Of a stretch of 33,665 nt of DNA, positions 23,505 to 32,220 are shown in pieces; the stretch's first letter is position 1; the number at the start of each line of letters is the position of its first letter. The stretch comes from Clostridia bacterium (GTDB lineage: Bacteria > Bacillota > Clostridia > Oscillospirales > QAMX01), in the NCBI GenBank assembly GCA_017532825.1, contig JAFXIT010000057.1, positions 1 through 33,665 of the forward strand. Direction: 5' to 3'. Both the position numbers and the translations under genes were made by a program. Below the pieces are notes generated by a model. That model did not search any database and was not told the DNA's origin. It saw only the letters and a program-made list of their open reading frames with translations.

Positions 23505-23558
23505 TAGCCGATTGCACAAATATTAAGGTGCTCTGAAGAAAAGTATGTATTCTTTGCA

Positions 23559-24593
23559 TTAAATGCCGAGCGCACAAAGTGCGATCTGGGCATACACACG
23601 GTGGACGTAGTCATTTGGATGGTTGACGTTGTTACCGGTCATATCTATGTAGCGTTTTGCGCTGAGCAGTTCGGCGTGTACGCTATACATATCCGCAAGA
23701 ACCACGCCCCGATCCTCCAACGACCGAAGCACCGGAGGATATTCGCCCTGGATCCGTGCAAGGCAGGACTCGGCATTGGGAAGTATCGAGCTGAAAAGAA
23801 TAAACTCACAGTCGGGAGATTCGCGGCGGATAGCGTCTATTATACCCTTTATATTGTTACGGAAGTCCTGCGGAGGAATGTTTCCGCTGCCGTCGTTCAT
23901 TCCGAAGGCGATTATTGCAAGGTCGGGATGGTGTCTCACTGCTCGTTCCTCGACCTCTTCAAGGGCCCAGGGTGTAGCAGTGCCACCTACGGCGGTATTT
24001 ATGCATTCGACCTCACAACCGCATTTTTCTCTTATCCCTTCGGCGATAAGCTCACCGAATGCAGGCTGATACGGCTCGATCCCCGTACATCCGCTTGCGT
24101 TGCCGCCCGCAGGTATACTGTCGCCGTATACAAGAAGCTTAAGAGGGTCGCCGTTTTGGAGTATGGAGCTTGTCCTCTTAAGACGGTATGCACCAACCTG
24201 GGGCAGGTCTCCTCGCCACGTGTCGCTGTGCAGATAGGTAACAGAGCACTGATAGGAGTGGAAAAAGGTTCCTTCTCCGAAAATAACGAGTGGAATAGGA
24301 TCCTTTCCGCCATAGCTTTTTTCGGTTGCCTCGGACGGATAAAGCTCTGCCTGCGTAAAATACGGAATACGGCTGTTTGCGGTCAAGACCAGCCGACCGT
24401 CTTCAAACAGATAGTCCTCACCCAAAACGTATTCAACGGTCTCATCGGCAGAGGTCAGCGACATGATCTTTTCCGCAGAATAGTACGTTCCTGCGGTAAT
24501 ACTGCCGTTTTCCTCAATAAAACAAACGGATTCCTTGTACGCAAGTCCACCGTCATTCCATACGGGGTTTAAACGCTGTAAAATATCTTGCAT
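23559..24593 (-). CDS. SGNH/GDSL-family hydrolase
   Basis: The 344-aa protein has an N-terminal beta-rich domain (about 1-145) and a C-terminal SGNH hydrolase domain. Motifs: nucleophile S159 in 'VYGDSIPAG', the block II Gly in 'NTAVGG', 'FGMND' (231-234), and 'NHPND' (324-328) carrying the catalytic His. The Asp three residues before the His is Asn here, as in other SGNH groups with an 'NHPN' block. A lipid or carbohydrate-acetyl esterase is likely; the two-domain layout recalls carbohydrate esterases. No signal peptide, so it acts in the cytoplasm. AAAGGAGG lies 8 nt before the ATG. Confidence 0.82.
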   Translation of the reverse strand: MQDILQRLNPVWNDGGLAYKESVCFIEENGSITAGTYYSAEKIMSLTSADETVEYVLGEDYLFEDGRLVLTANSRIPYFTQAELYPSEATEKSYGGKDPIPLVIFGEGTFFHSYQCSVTYLHSDTWRGDLPQVGAYRLKRTSSILQNGDPLKLLVYGDSIPAGGNASGCTGIEPYQPAFGELIAEGIREKCGCEVECINTAVGGTATPWALEEVEERAVRHHPDLAIIAFGMNDGSGNIPPQDFRNNIKGIIDAIRRESPDCEFILFSSILPNAESCLARIQGEYPPVLRSLEDRGVVLADMYSVHAELLSAKRYIDMTGNNVNHPNDYVHRVYAQIALCALGI

Positions 24594-24619
24594 GGTGCAA
24601 GCCTCCTTTTATACCAAAA

Positions 24620-24646
24620 GACGGGGGCATATGCTATGCCCCCGCC
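24620..24646 (-). terminator. Intrinsic terminator after the zinc-ribbon gene
   Basis: Perfect 10-bp stem CGGGGGCATA (24622-24631) / TATGCCCCCG (24635-24644) with a 3-nt loop, 16 nt after the zinc-ribbon stop. On the minus strand it is followed by TCTTTTGG, a short T run, so some read-through into the esterase gene is possible. Confidence 0.7.
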
Positions 24647-24659
24647 CTTTTGAATCAGA

Positions 24660-25334
24660 TCATTTTTTTACGACGGAGAATATAAGATCACCGATCTTAA
24701 AGTTATTCTCAAGGAAGAATGCCTCGATCTTATCCAGGAATATCCAGCCAAAAATGGCACCGATAAGAACAAGGATCACAAATACGAGGGATATAATGAC
24801 GACGGTCATTGAGAAGTTCCTGAGGTTAGGGTTCTTTACAGTGGCCATAATGATAAGGTGAACGATGATCCCTATCACGGGAATCGCTCCGACTATCAGT
24901 AAAAGCGCATACAGCCATGCAGAGATCACTCTGCCTCTGGCAGCTTCGGACTGCTCCTCACGCTTTGCGGCTTTGGCGGCCTTCTTGATCCGAGCTATCT
25001 CAGCCTTAAGCTCTGCGGCAGTCTTCTCTGCAGGAACAACGACGACAGGTGCATCCTCTGCAAGCTCCGGCTCGTTGACGGATTCGGTCTCTTGGGGAAT
25101 ATCGACCACCTCGGGAGCAGCCTCACCCTCGGGAAAGACCATCTCACCCTCCGGCGCATCGGTATCTACGGTCTCTGCAGATACGTTTTCTTCAACTGCG
25201 TTTTCTTCCGAAACAGTCTCTTCGGCCACGGGCTTATTTTCCTGAACATCAGACTCCTGCGGCTGCTTAAAACCGCAGTTTACGCAAAACAGGGTGCCAT
25301 CCTTAAGCTCGGTTCCACAGTTTACACAAAGCAT
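24660..25334 (-). CDS. Zinc-ribbon membrane protein (N-terminal ribbon)
   Basis: The 224-aa protein begins with a zinc ribbon, C3-x2-C6 and C17-x2-C20 ('CVNC' twice), then an acidic linker rich in Glu and Val (about 27-110), a short charged helix ('ELKAEIARIKKAAKAAKREEQ') and two membrane segments (about 137-160 and 172-197). It is of the common class of 'zinc-ribbon domain' proteins of Clostridia whose function is unknown. The start is ATG, with GAGGG upstream. It is 22 nt downstream of a related membrane protein with a C-terminal ribbon, so they are co-transcribed. Confidence 0.75.
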   Translation of the reverse strand: MLCVNCGTELKDGTLFCVNCGFKQPQESDVQENKPVAEETVSEENAVEENVSAETVDTDAPEGEMVFPEGEAAPEVVDIPQETESVNEPELAEDAPVVVVPAEKTAAELKAEIARIKKAAKAAKREEQSEAARGRVISAWLYALLLIVGAIPVIGIIVHLIIMATVKNPNLRNFSMTVVIISLVFVILVLIGAIFGWIFLDKIEAFFLENNFKIGDLIFSVVKK

Positions 25335-25356
25335 AGTACTCGACCCTCAAAGAGCT

Positions 25357-25902
25357 TTACTGCTTGGGCTTTCCGCAGTTGGCGCAGAATGCACCGGTGT
25401 TGGTCTTGCCGCACTCGCAGGTCCAGCCTTCGGCAGCGGGAGCAGCCTTGGGTGCCTTGGGAGCCTTGGGCATAACGATTCCGATGGTGGAAGCGGCAAA
25501 CTCGGTAACAAAGGGGATCTTAACGGCCTTGCCGGCAATGAGGTTAACTATCGCAACAACAGCAAACAGAGCAACGGCGATGGTAACGACGAATCCGATG
25601 CAGGTGGAAATGTCATTAAAGACGTTGATGGCCTTGTAGGAATCGGCCCACTGGAATATCTGGAAGAAGATACCGAAGATGCGGGCAAGAACGAATCTTA
25701 CAAGTCCGCCTGCAAGAACAAGGTAGAGTGCGCTCAGAACGGTGACCTTACCGTCGGTACCGTCTTCGGTGAAGGCAAGAACCAGGAAGAACACTGCGAT
25801 GATGAGTGCTGCAGTAACGTTGAAGCTTGCAGAAGTGATCAGTGCAAGTACAAAGGCAATAATGCCAAGGGATTTTGCGCTAAGAACATTCTTTTTTTCC
25901 AT
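25357..25902 (-). CDS. Membrane protein with C-terminal zinc ribbon
   Basis: The 181-aa protein has about four membrane segments (roughly 12-45, 55-75, 95-125), a Pro-Ala-Lys linker ('MPKAPKAPKAAPAAEG') and a C-terminal zinc ribbon with C-x-C and C-x2-C pairs ('WTCECGKTNTGAFCANCGKPKQ' spans it). ATG at 25902 follows AGGAGG and an A-rich spacer. It is read from the promoter at 25957-25985, as is the next gene. Function is unknown; membrane-linked zinc-ribbon proteins of this type have no assigned reaction. Confidence 0.75.
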   Translation of the reverse strand: MEKKNVLSAKSLGIIAFVLALITSASFNVTAALIIAVFFLVLAFTEDGTDGKVTVLSALYLVLAGGLVRFVLARIFGIFFQIFQWADSYKAINVFNDISTCIGFVVTIAVALFAVVAIVNLIAGKAVKIPFVTEFAASTIGIVMPKAPKAPKAAPAAEGWTCECGKTNTGAFCANCGKPKQ

Positions 25903-25956
25903 TTTATTTTTCCTCCTAATGATATACAAAGGGCTGTGCCCAAATTTCACAAGAAA

Positions 25957-25985
25957 ATTATACCAAACATTTTCTCCGTTTGCAA
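25957..25985 (-). promoter_or_regulatory. Promoter of the zinc-ribbon protein pair
   Basis: On the minus strand: -35 TTGCAA (25985-25980), 17-bp spacer ending TGG, -10 TATAAT (25962-25957). A perfect 6-bp inverted repeat TCTCCG / CGGAGA (25973-25978 and 25993-25998) brackets the -35 and may be an operator. Confidence 0.8.
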
Positions 25986-26012
25986 GTATCTGCGGAGACT
26001 TTTCTATACACT

Positions 26013-27443
26013 TTAGACCTTAAGGCCCGAAAGATGCAGTCCCTTTGTGTCGAAATCTGCCAAAACGGGTTTGACCTCGTTTTCAAGCATTTCTTCGACC
26101 TGTTCGACACATCGTCCGATATACAAAGAGGGGTCCATAAGCGAATCGATGGCTTCTCTGTCAAGCCCGAATGCGGGATCAGCCTCTATGCGGGAAAGCA
26201 GATCGTTGTCAAGACCCTGCTCCTTGACCCGCTTGCCTGCCTCCATAGCGCACTCACGGATCTTTTCGTGGAGCACCTGACGGTCTCCGCCGGCCTTGAC
26301 GGCATTCATCATGATATTCTCGCTTGCCATAAACGGAAGCTCATTATCAATGTGCGCTCTGATGACCTTGTCGTATACCACAATCCCGCCGCTTACGTTG
26401 GCGCATATCTCAAGGATCGCATCGACCGCAAGGAACAGCTCGGGAATGATGACACGGCGGTTTGCCGAGTCGTCGAGAGTCCGCTCAAGCCACTGAACGG
26501 AAGCAGTCTGGAATGCATTCTGCGAGGTCACGGTAACGTATCTTGCAAGAGAACAGACACGCTCCGAGCGCATGGGATTGCGTTTATAGGGCATTGCCGA
26601 AGAGCCTACCTGGCTCTTTTCAAAGGGCTCTTCAAGCTCCTTCATAGACTGGAGGAGCCGCATATCGGTTGCAAACTTGGAGGCACTGGCCGCAACACCG
26701 GCAAGTGTAGCGGCGATCTGGGCGTCGATCTTACGTGAATAGGTCTGACCGGTGACCGCTTCCGTACCTGCAAAGCCAAACGCTCTTGCTATATCGGCAT
26801 CCAAAGCCGCTACCTTTTTACCGTCTCCGTCAAAGAGCTCAAGGAAGCTTGCCTGGCTGCCGGTGGTGCCCTTTGCACCCCTGAGCTTAAGGCAGGACAG
26901 ACGGTAATCTATCTCCGATACGTCCTTGATAAAATCGGCAAGCCAAAGGGTTGCACGCTTACCCACCGTCGTCAGCTGGGCCGGCTGAAAGTGGGTAAAT
27001 CCAAGGGTCGGGAGAGCCTTATACCTTTGGGCAAAGTCAGCAAGATTGGAAATTACGGCAAGTAACTTCTTCTTTACAAGGAGCAGCGCCTCACGCACAA
27101 GAATAATATCCGTATTGTCACAGACGTAGCAGCTTGTTGCACCCAGATGGATTATACCCTTTGCATTGGGGCACTGCAGTCCATAGGCGTAAACGTGTGC
27201 CATAACGTCGTGTCTTATAGCTTTTTCACGCTCGGCGGCATCTGCGTAGTTGATATCATCCCTGTTCGCCTCAAGCTCCGCTATCTGCTCGTCGGTGATA
27301 TTCAGACCGAGGGCCTTCTCCCCCTTCGCAAGCGCTATCCACAGCTTACGCCAGGTACGGAATTTGGTATCGTCCGAAAAGATGCCGAGCATCTCTTCAC
27401 TCGCCCAACGCTGGGAAAACGGACTTTCATACCTATCGGTCAT
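26013..27443 (-). CDS. purB: Adenylosuccinate lyase
   Basis: Releases fumarate from SAICAR and adenylosuccinate in purine synthesis. The 476-aa protein has 'HLGATSCYVCDNTD', catalytic H151 in 'GFTHFQPAQLTTVGKR' and the flexible-loop signature 'GSSAMPYKRNPMRSE' (280-294) with its catalytic Ser. ATG at 27443 follows AAAGGAG and lies 2 nt after the aminotransferase stop, so the two genes are co-transcribed. Both consume or yield aspartate-derived nitrogen. Confidence 0.95.
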   Translation of the reverse strand: MTDRYESPFSQRWASEEMLGIFSDDTKFRTWRKLWIALAKGEKALGLNITDEQIAELEANRDDINYADAAEREKAIRHDVMAHVYAYGLQCPNAKGIIHLGATSCYVCDNTDIILVREALLLVKKKLLAVISNLADFAQRYKALPTLGFTHFQPAQLTTVGKRATLWLADFIKDVSEIDYRLSCLKLRGAKGTTGSQASFLELFDGDGKKVAALDADIARAFGFAGTEAVTGQTYSRKIDAQIAATLAGVAASASKFATDMRLLQSMKELEEPFEKSQVGSSAMPYKRNPMRSERVCSLARYVTVTSQNAFQTASVQWLERTLDDSANRRVIIPELFLAVDAILEICANVSGGIVVYDKVIRAHIDNELPFMASENIMMNAVKAGGDRQVLHEKIRECAMEAGKRVKEQGLDNDLLSRIEADPAFGLDREAIDSLMDPSLYIGRCVEQVEEMLENEVKPVLADFDTKGLHLSGLKV

Positions 27444-27445
27444 CT

Positions 27446-28729
27446 TCAGCACTCCTTTGCAGATATGATCTTTTCGACCGCCGCAAGCTTTACGCACACC
27501 GCAATTATCTCGGCGGCAAGCTTTATATCGTCGACCGAAGGATAGGTCGGAGCAATGCGGATGTTGGAATCGTCGGGGTCATTGTGATAAGGCCAGGTCG
27601 AGCCCGCAGGTGTAAGCAGAAGTCCCGCTTCCGCTGCAAGACCTATCACACGTGAGGCAGTACCATTCAGCACGTCAAGGCTTATAAAGTATCCGCCGTT
27701 GGGACGTGTCCAGCTTGCAATGCCGCAGCCTTCAAGCTCGGCAGTAAATGCGTTTTGTACGGCTTCGAACTTGGGGCGAATGATCTCGGCATGCTTTTTC
27801 ATATGCTCTTTAACACCGTTACCGTCCTTGAAATAACGGACGTGGCGAAGCTGATTGAGCTTGTCGGGGCAGATGCTCTGGATCCCGATAAGCTTTCTGA
27901 CATAAGGGAGGTCGCCCTTGCCTACTACGGCACAAGCTATGCCCGCTCCGGGAAAGCTCATCTTGGAGGTAGAGGCAAACATAAAGACCATATTTTCATT
28001 ACCTGCGGCCTCGGCAAGGGACATTATATCGGCAAGACGGTCGCCTTCATCGGTCAGATCGTGGACGCAATAAGCGTTGTCCCAGAATATTCTGAAATCC
28101 TTTGCAGCAGGCTTCAAAGAAGCCAAGGCCTTTACCGTTTCATCGGAATAGGTATATCCGGTGGGATTGGAGTACTTGGGAATGTTCCACATTCCCTTGA
28201 CGCTTTCGTCCTTTACAAGCTCCCTCACAGCATCCATATCGGGACCGTCGGGGGTCATTCTTATGGGGATCATCTCTATACCGAGGTTTTCGCAGATGGC
28301 AAAGTGTCGGTCATATCCCGGTACCGGACAGATAAACTTTACCCTGCCCTGCTGAAACCAAGGCTTGCATCCGCCGAAACCGAAACAAAAGCCTCTCATG
28401 ATCATATCGTGCATCATATTAAGGCTCGAATTGTTTCCGACTATCACCTGCTCGGCATTCACACCCAGTATTTCGGCAAAAAGCTGTTTTGCCGCGGGAA
28501 GTCCCTCGGGAAGGCCGTAGTTTCTCGCCTCAACGCCGTCGCAGATACAGTCATCTGCACCGCCAAGGCAGCTCATCATATCCTGCGAAAGGTCAAGCTG
28601 TGCCGGAGAAGGTACTCCTCTGGCCATATTCAGCTTAAGACCCCTTCCTTTGTATTCCTCAAAGCGTGCTTTGAGTATCTCCGATTCCTGTTGTAATTGT
28701 GCCATCGTCAGGCTGCTATATGGATGCAT
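27446..28729 (-). CDS. Class I aminotransferase, probable aspartate aminotransferase (type Ic)
   Basis: The 427-aa PLP enzyme has 'NYGLPEGLPAAKQLFAEILGV', 'VGNNSSLNMMHDMI', 'PKYSNPTGYTYSDETVKAL', 'FWDNAYCVHDL' and PLP lysine K256 in 'FASTSKMSFPGAGIA', with Arg/Tyr in 'WTRPNGGYFISLD'. This pattern matches the group represented by Corynebacterium glutamicum AspT. Substrate preference (aspartate or alanine) is inferred from family and from the neighbouring Asn and purine genes. GAGG lies 10 nt upstream of the ATG. The operon position between asnS and purB fits aspartate supply. Confidence 0.85.
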   Translation of the reverse strand: MHPYSSLTMAQLQQESEILKARFEEYKGRGLKLNMARGVPSPAQLDLSQDMMSCLGGADDCICDGVEARNYGLPEGLPAAKQLFAEILGVNAEQVIVGNNSSLNMMHDMIMRGFCFGFGGCKPWFQQGRVKFICPVPGYDRHFAICENLGIEMIPIRMTPDGPDMDAVRELVKDESVKGMWNIPKYSNPTGYTYSDETVKALASLKPAAKDFRIFWDNAYCVHDLTDEGDRLADIMSLAEAAGNENMVFMFASTSKMSFPGAGIACAVVGKGDLPYVRKLIGIQSICPDKLNQLRHVRYFKDGNGVKEHMKKHAEIIRPKFEAVQNAFTAELEGCGIASWTRPNGGYFISLDVLNGTASRVIGLAAEAGLLLTPAGSTWPYHNDPDDSNIRIAPTYPSVDDIKLAAEIIAVCVKLAAVEKIISAKEC

Positions 28730-28780
28730 TTGCTTTATTCCTCGTTTACTTTAAGCTTTTTGAACAGACTCTTTTGCGGT

Positions 28781-30175
28781 TTAAAACTCTGCGGTTCCTA
28801 CCGTTCTGGGATAAGGTATGACGTCACGGATGTTGGGAATACCGGTGACGTACATTATCAGCCTCTCGAAACCGAGACCGTATCCGGCGTGCTTGGTGCC
28901 GCCGTAACGGCGCAGGTCAAGATACCACCAATAGTCTTCTTCGGCAAGACCAAGCTCGTTCATTCTCTCAAGTAGGAGGTCAAGACGCTCTTCTCTTTGG
29001 CTTCCGCCGATGATCTCGCCGACACCGGGAACGAGCATATCCATAGCCGCAACGGTCTTACCGTCGTCGTTTAAGCGCATATAGAAGGATTTTATCTCCT
29101 TGGGATAGTCGGTAACGAAGACCGGACCCTTGAAGTATTCCTCTGCAAGATATCTTTCGTGCTCGGTCTGGAGGTCGCATCCCCAGTATACGGGGTAGTC
29201 AAAGCGATCCTTGTGTGCCTCGAGTATCTCAATGGCCTCGGTATAGGTCACGTGAGCCGCAGGTGTACCTACAAAGGCAGTAAGTCTGTCGATAAGAGAG
29301 GTATCGTAGAACTTGTTAAAGAACTCCAGCTCGTCGTGACATACCTCAAGCAGGTGCGATACGACGTATTTGAGCATGGAATCGGCAAGCTCCATATTGT
29401 CCGAAAGCTCGGCAAAGGCGATCTCCGGCTCGATCATCCAGAACTCTGCGGCATGACGGGCGGTGTTGGAGTTTTCGGCACGGAAGGTCGGGCCGAAGGT
29501 GTATATGTTGCCAAATGCCATAGCGTAGGTCTCGCCCTCAAGCTGACCCGAAACGGTCAGGTTGGTGGACTTTCCAAAGAAGTCGGCGGCGTAATCGACG
29601 CTTCCGTCCTCCTTGCGGGGGATGTCGTTGAGATCAAGGGTGGTCACCCTGAACATCTCACCTGCACCCTCACAGTCACTTCCGGTTATAAGCGGAGTAT
29701 GAACGTAGACAAATCCTCTGTCGTGGAAGAAGCGATGGATAGCAAAGGCCGCTTCGCTTCTCACACGGAACACGGCGTTGAAGGTGTTGGTCCTCGGACG
29801 GAGGTGGGCAATGGTGCGGAGGTACTCCATAGAATGCTTTTTCTTCTGGAGAGGATAATCGGGAGTTGAGGCACCCTCAAGCTCGACCTTGGCAGCCTGA
29901 AGCTCGAAGGGCTGTTTGGCCTCGGGAGTCATAACAAGCTTACCGCTTACTACGACGGCTGCACCTACGTTGTATTTTGAAACGGTCTGGAAGTTTTCCA
30001 GCGAATCGCTCGAAAGCACGACCTGGAGGGTCTTGAAAGCGCTTCCGTCGTTGATCTCCATAAATCCTATGGCAGAGGACGCACGGATAGTGCGTACCCA
30101 TCCCCCAACGGTTATCTCTCCGTCGGTATAGCTTTGGGGTGCGCTTATTATTTCTCTAATCTTCGTAAGTTTCAT
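28781..30175 (-). CDS. asnS: Asparaginyl-tRNA synthetase
   Basis: Charges tRNA-Asn with asparagine. The 464-aa class II enzyme has an N-terminal OB-fold tRNA-binding domain ('[23 protein letters not shown]'), motif 1 near '[27 protein letters not shown]', motif 2 '[24 protein letters not shown]', and motif 3 '[15 protein letters not shown]'. The Asn-specific insertion is present and the C terminus '[16 protein letters not shown]' is that of AsnS. ATG at 30175 follows AAAGAGG; an upstream extension in the same frame has no binding site. It lies 14 nt after asnA. Confidence 0.96.
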   Translation of the reverse strand: MKLTKIREIISAPQSYTDGEITVGGWVRTIRASSAIGFMEINDGSAFKTLQVVLSSDSLENFQTVSKYNVGAAVVVSGKLVMTPEAKQPFELQAAKVELEGASTPDYPLQKKKHSMEYLRTIAHLRPRTNTFNAVFRVRSEAAFAIHRFFHDRGFVYVHTPLITGSDCEGAGEMFRVTTLDLNDIPRKEDGSVDYAADFFGKSTNLTVSGQLEGETYAMAFGNIYTFGPTFRAENSNTARHAAEFWMIEPEIAFAELSDNMELADSMLKYVVSHLLEVCHDELEFFNKFYDTSLIDRLTAFVGTPAAHVTYTEAIEILEAHKDRFDYPVYWGCDLQTEHERYLAEEYFKGPVFVTDYPKEIKSFYMRLNDDGKTVAAMDMLVPGVGEIIGGSQREERLDLLLERMNELGLAEEDYWWYLDLRRYGGTKHAGYGLGFERLIMYVTGIPNIRDVIPYPRTVGTAEF

Positions 30176-30189
30176 TTTATATTCCTCTT

Positions 30190-31188
30190 TTACAATAGAT
30201 CGATTCCGTGTTCGGCGCAGACAGTGTGCATCTGCTCGGGCCAAAGCGAGGCCTGGACCTCACCTATATGCGCCTTTCCAAGCAGGACCATACAAAGCCT
30301 GGACTGGCCTATACCGCCGCCGACGGTGTATGGAAGCTGACCGTTCAAGAGTGCCTTGTGATAGCCAAGCTCTTTTCTGTCAAGGCAGTTTGCCGCCTTA
30401 AGCTGGCGAAGGAGGCTTTCCTCATCAACACGGACACCCATACTTGAAAGCTCGACAGAGCGGTCAAGAAGCGGATACCAAACGAGGATATCGCCGTTAA
30501 GCTCCCAATCGTCATAGTCGGGCGCACGTCCGTCGTGCCTGCTTCCGTCGGAAAGGGTCTTTCCTATCTGGGAAATAAAGACGGTCTTTTTCTCCCTGCA
30601 GATCGCATCCTCACGCTGTTTTGGGGTAAGCTCCGGCCAGGTCTTCAAAAGCTCCTCCGAGCTCACGAAAAACACGTCCTCTGTCACGGCAGGCTCGAGA
30701 TCAAATCCCGAGCAAAGCTCCTCCTCGGTCTGCTTGAGTGTATCGATTATCGACGTAACGGCAGATCTGAGGGTATCAAAGGTGCGATCAGAGCGCTCTA
30801 TGACCTTCTCCCAGTCCCACTGGTCAACGTAAATGGAGTGCAGGTTGTCGGTCTCTTCATCCCGACGGATAGCATTCATATCTGTATAGAGTCCCTCACC
30901 CGGCTTAAAGCCGTATCTTGCCAAAGCAGAGCGCTTCCACTTGGCAAGGGAGTGAACTATCTCGATCTCATCGGAAAGTCCCGGCGAATCAAATCTGACG
31001 GGTCTTTCAACACCGTTGAGGTCGTCGTTAAGACCGGACGTTCTCTCGACGAAAATGGGTGCGGACACTCTTTCGAGGTTAAGAGCCTTTGCCAGACGCT
31101 TTTCAAAGCCGTCCTTGGCGGTCTTTATTGCACGCTCGGTATCTCTTATACCGAGCTTTGATCTGTAATGTTGTGGTATTATAAGCAT
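30190..31188 (-). CDS. asnA: Aspartate-ammonia ligase (ammonia-dependent asparagine synthetase)
   Basis: ATP-dependent formation of asparagine from aspartate and ammonia. The 332-aa protein has the family's class II synthetase-like fold: '[24 protein letters not shown]', '[16 protein letters not shown]', '[13 protein letters not shown]', '[15 protein letters not shown]' and '[23 protein letters not shown]'. It is full length. GGAAGG precedes the ATG. Its neighbours, the TSCPD gene upstream and asnS downstream, share its strand, and asnA-asnS is a natural functional pair. Confidence 0.95.
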   Translation of the reverse strand: MLIIPQHYRSKLGIRDTERAIKTAKDGFEKRLAKALNLERVSAPIFVERTSGLNDDLNGVERPVRFDSPGLSDEIEIVHSLAKWKRSALARYGFKPGEGLYTDMNAIRRDEETDNLHSIYVDQWDWEKVIERSDRTFDTLRSAVTSIIDTLKQTEEELCSGFDLEPAVTEDVFFVSSEELLKTWPELTPKQREDAICREKKTVFISQIGKTLSDGSRHDGRAPDYDDWELNGDILVWYPLLDRSVELSSMGVRVDEESLLRQLKAANCLDRKELGYHKALLNGQLPYTVGGGIGQSRLCMVLLGKAHIGEVQASLWPEQMHTVCAEHGIDLL

Positions 31189-31218
31189 TTTTTGCCTTCC
31201 AAAGAGGGGTCTCCCCTT

Positions 31219-31482
31219 TTATTTTTCGGCGGCTTCAGCCTCGAGAGCCTCACCGATCACCTTTGAGAGCTGATCGGGACAGCTGGTCTGCTTGCTTCCG
31301 CAACGGATGCCGGAAAGACGGTCGATGGCATCATGGGCGTCCATGCCCTGAAGAAGACTGCATATTCCTTTAAGATTTCCGTTACAGCCGCCTTTGACGT
31401 AGACGTTAGATATCTTTCCGTTAACCAGCTCAACGGTCATCTCCGAGGAACATACTCCTTTCGGGAAACCAGTATATTGCAT
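31219..31482 (-). CDS. TIGR03905-type TSCPD-domain protein
   Basis: The 87-aa protein ends in 'CGSKQTSCPDQLSKVI', the TSCPD motif found also near the C terminus of class II ribonucleotide reductases. With 'GGCNGNLKGICSLLQGM', it matches the short stand-alone form (TIGR03905), whose function is unknown. Cysteines in 'GVCSSE', 'GGCNGN', 'GICSL', 'IRCGS' and 'TSCPD' suggest a metal site. ATG at 31482 follows AAGGA by 9 nt. A good promoter lies at 31530-31558; with the 30-nt gap to asnA, it probably drives the whole TSCPD-asnA-asnS-aat-purB unit. Confidence 0.82.
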   Translation of the reverse strand: MQYTGFPKGVCSSEMTVELVNGKISNVYVKGGCNGNLKGICSLLQGMDAHDAIDRLSGIRCGSKQTSCPDQLSKVIGEALEAEAAEK

Positions 31483-31529
31483 TGTATCACATCCTTGCAC
31501 AAACAGCCTTAAAGGGCATTATTTGATAT

Positions 31530-31558
31530 ATGATACCATATTTCCAAGAAAATAGCAA
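31530..31558 (-). promoter_or_regulatory. Promoter of the TSCPD-asnA-asnS unit
   Basis: On the minus strand: -35 TTGCTA (31558-31553), 17-bp spacer ending TGG, -10 TATCAT (31535-31530). It lies about 48 nt before the TSCPD start in a 185-nt divergent region. No T-box is present in the short leader. Confidence 0.78.
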
Positions 31559-31667
31559 CTATTAACTTTGCTTAATTATACAGCATTCGCCTTCTTGAAT
31601 TTCGTTTTATTTTTCAGCGTATATTTCTTTTGATAATGTGTGATACTGTTTACGAGGTGATTTTATT

Positions 31668-31841
31668 ATGAGTCCCAAAGAGCTTATGTATATTGAAGAC
31701 GCCCTCTCTCACGAAAAATTTTTGATTACCCAGTATCAGAATGCTATCGGAAAGCTCAGTGACAACGAGCTTAAGACCTTTGCCCAACAGCAGCTCGACC
31801 GTCACAACCAGACCTTTAATATGTTTTTACAGCTGCTTTAA
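31668..31841 (+). CDS. 57-aa protein preceding CotF, likely spore coat companion
   Basis: ATG at 31668 follows GAGGTG with an 8-nt spacing and opens 58 codons ending TAA. The protein 'MSPKELMYIEDALSHEKFL' ... 'ELKTFAQQQLDRHNQTFNMFL' is all-helical and has the 'LL..E...H' and terminal 'H' helix pattern of a short ferritin-like/CotF-type helix pair. It lies 13 nt before the CotF-type gene, which suggests a two-gene unit expressed in sporulation. Small proteins of this kind often accompany CotF genes in Clostridia; a direct role is inference. No SigA promoter was seen, consistent with a sporulation sigma factor. Confidence 0.7.
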   Translation: MSPKELMYIEDALSHEKFLITQYQNAIGKLSDNELKTFAQQQLDRHNQTFNMFLQLL

Positions 31842-31854
31842 GGAGGAAAAAAGT

Positions 31855-32097
31855 ATGGACGACAGAACCGTTATGGAGGATCTGCTGCTCAATATCAAGG
31901 GCGCTTGCGACCTCTATCTCCACGGCACGGTGGAATCAAGTACCGCAAACGTGCGCGGTGCATTTGACAAGAGCCTTGAAGACAGTCTCTGCTCCCAGAA
32001 CGCCATCTACCAGAAGATGAGTGCCAAGGGCTGGTATGCCTCCGAGCAGGCTCCCAAGCAGAATATAGACACTGTAAGACAAAAGTTTTACGCCTAA
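31855..32097 (+). CDS. Spore coat protein, CotF family
   Basis: The 80-aa protein matches the Coat_F domain: 'DRTVMEDLLLNIKGACDLYLHGTVESS' and 'LCSQNAIYQKMSAKGWYASEQA'. AAGGAGG lies just before the ATG, and the preceding small gene ends 13 nt upstream. CotF proteins are part of the outer proteinaceous layer of the endospore, so the organism probably sporulates. The gene ends at a strong terminator. Confidence 0.85.
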   Translation: MDDRTVMEDLLLNIKGACDLYLHGTVESSTANVRGAFDKSLEDSLCSQNAIYQKMSAKGWYASEQAPKQNIDTVRQKFYA

Positions 32098-32106
32098 GCA
32101 GCTCTC

Positions 32107-32140
32107 AAAGCTCCCCGTTGAGCACGGGGAGCTTTAACAT
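32107..32140 (+). terminator. Intrinsic terminator of the coat gene pair
   Basis: Perfect 11-bp stem AAAGCTCCCCG (32107-32117) / CGGGGAGCTTT (32125-32135) with a 7-nt loop, 10 nt after the TAA. The A/T ends of the stem provide the U-rich tail. Confidence 0.82.
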
Positions 32141-32184
32141 TATACATTTTTTCTGCATAATTTTACGTATTTTTATTTTTTCTA

Positions 32185-32213
32185 TTGACATTTCAGTCTT
32201 GCCGTGGTAGTAT
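32185..32213 (+). promoter_or_regulatory. SigA-type promoter of the lysine riboswitch transcript
   Basis: -35 TTGACA (32185-32190, perfect), 17-bp spacer, -10 TAGTAT (32208-32213). Transcription should start near 32220, directly before the aptamer's first helix. Confidence 0.82.
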
Positions 32214-32220
32214 AAGCCAC

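Noticed and set aside
25973..25998. Terminator for purB formed by TCTCCG/CGGAGA
   Set aside because: Only 6 bp with a 14-nt loop and no T run on the minus strand; more likely an operator for the zinc-ribbon promoter, or chance.
31200..31217. Hairpin between the TSCPD gene and asnA
   Set aside because: Only four G-C pairs plus weak A-T/G-T extension, and no T run on the transcribed strand; transcription probably continues into asnA.
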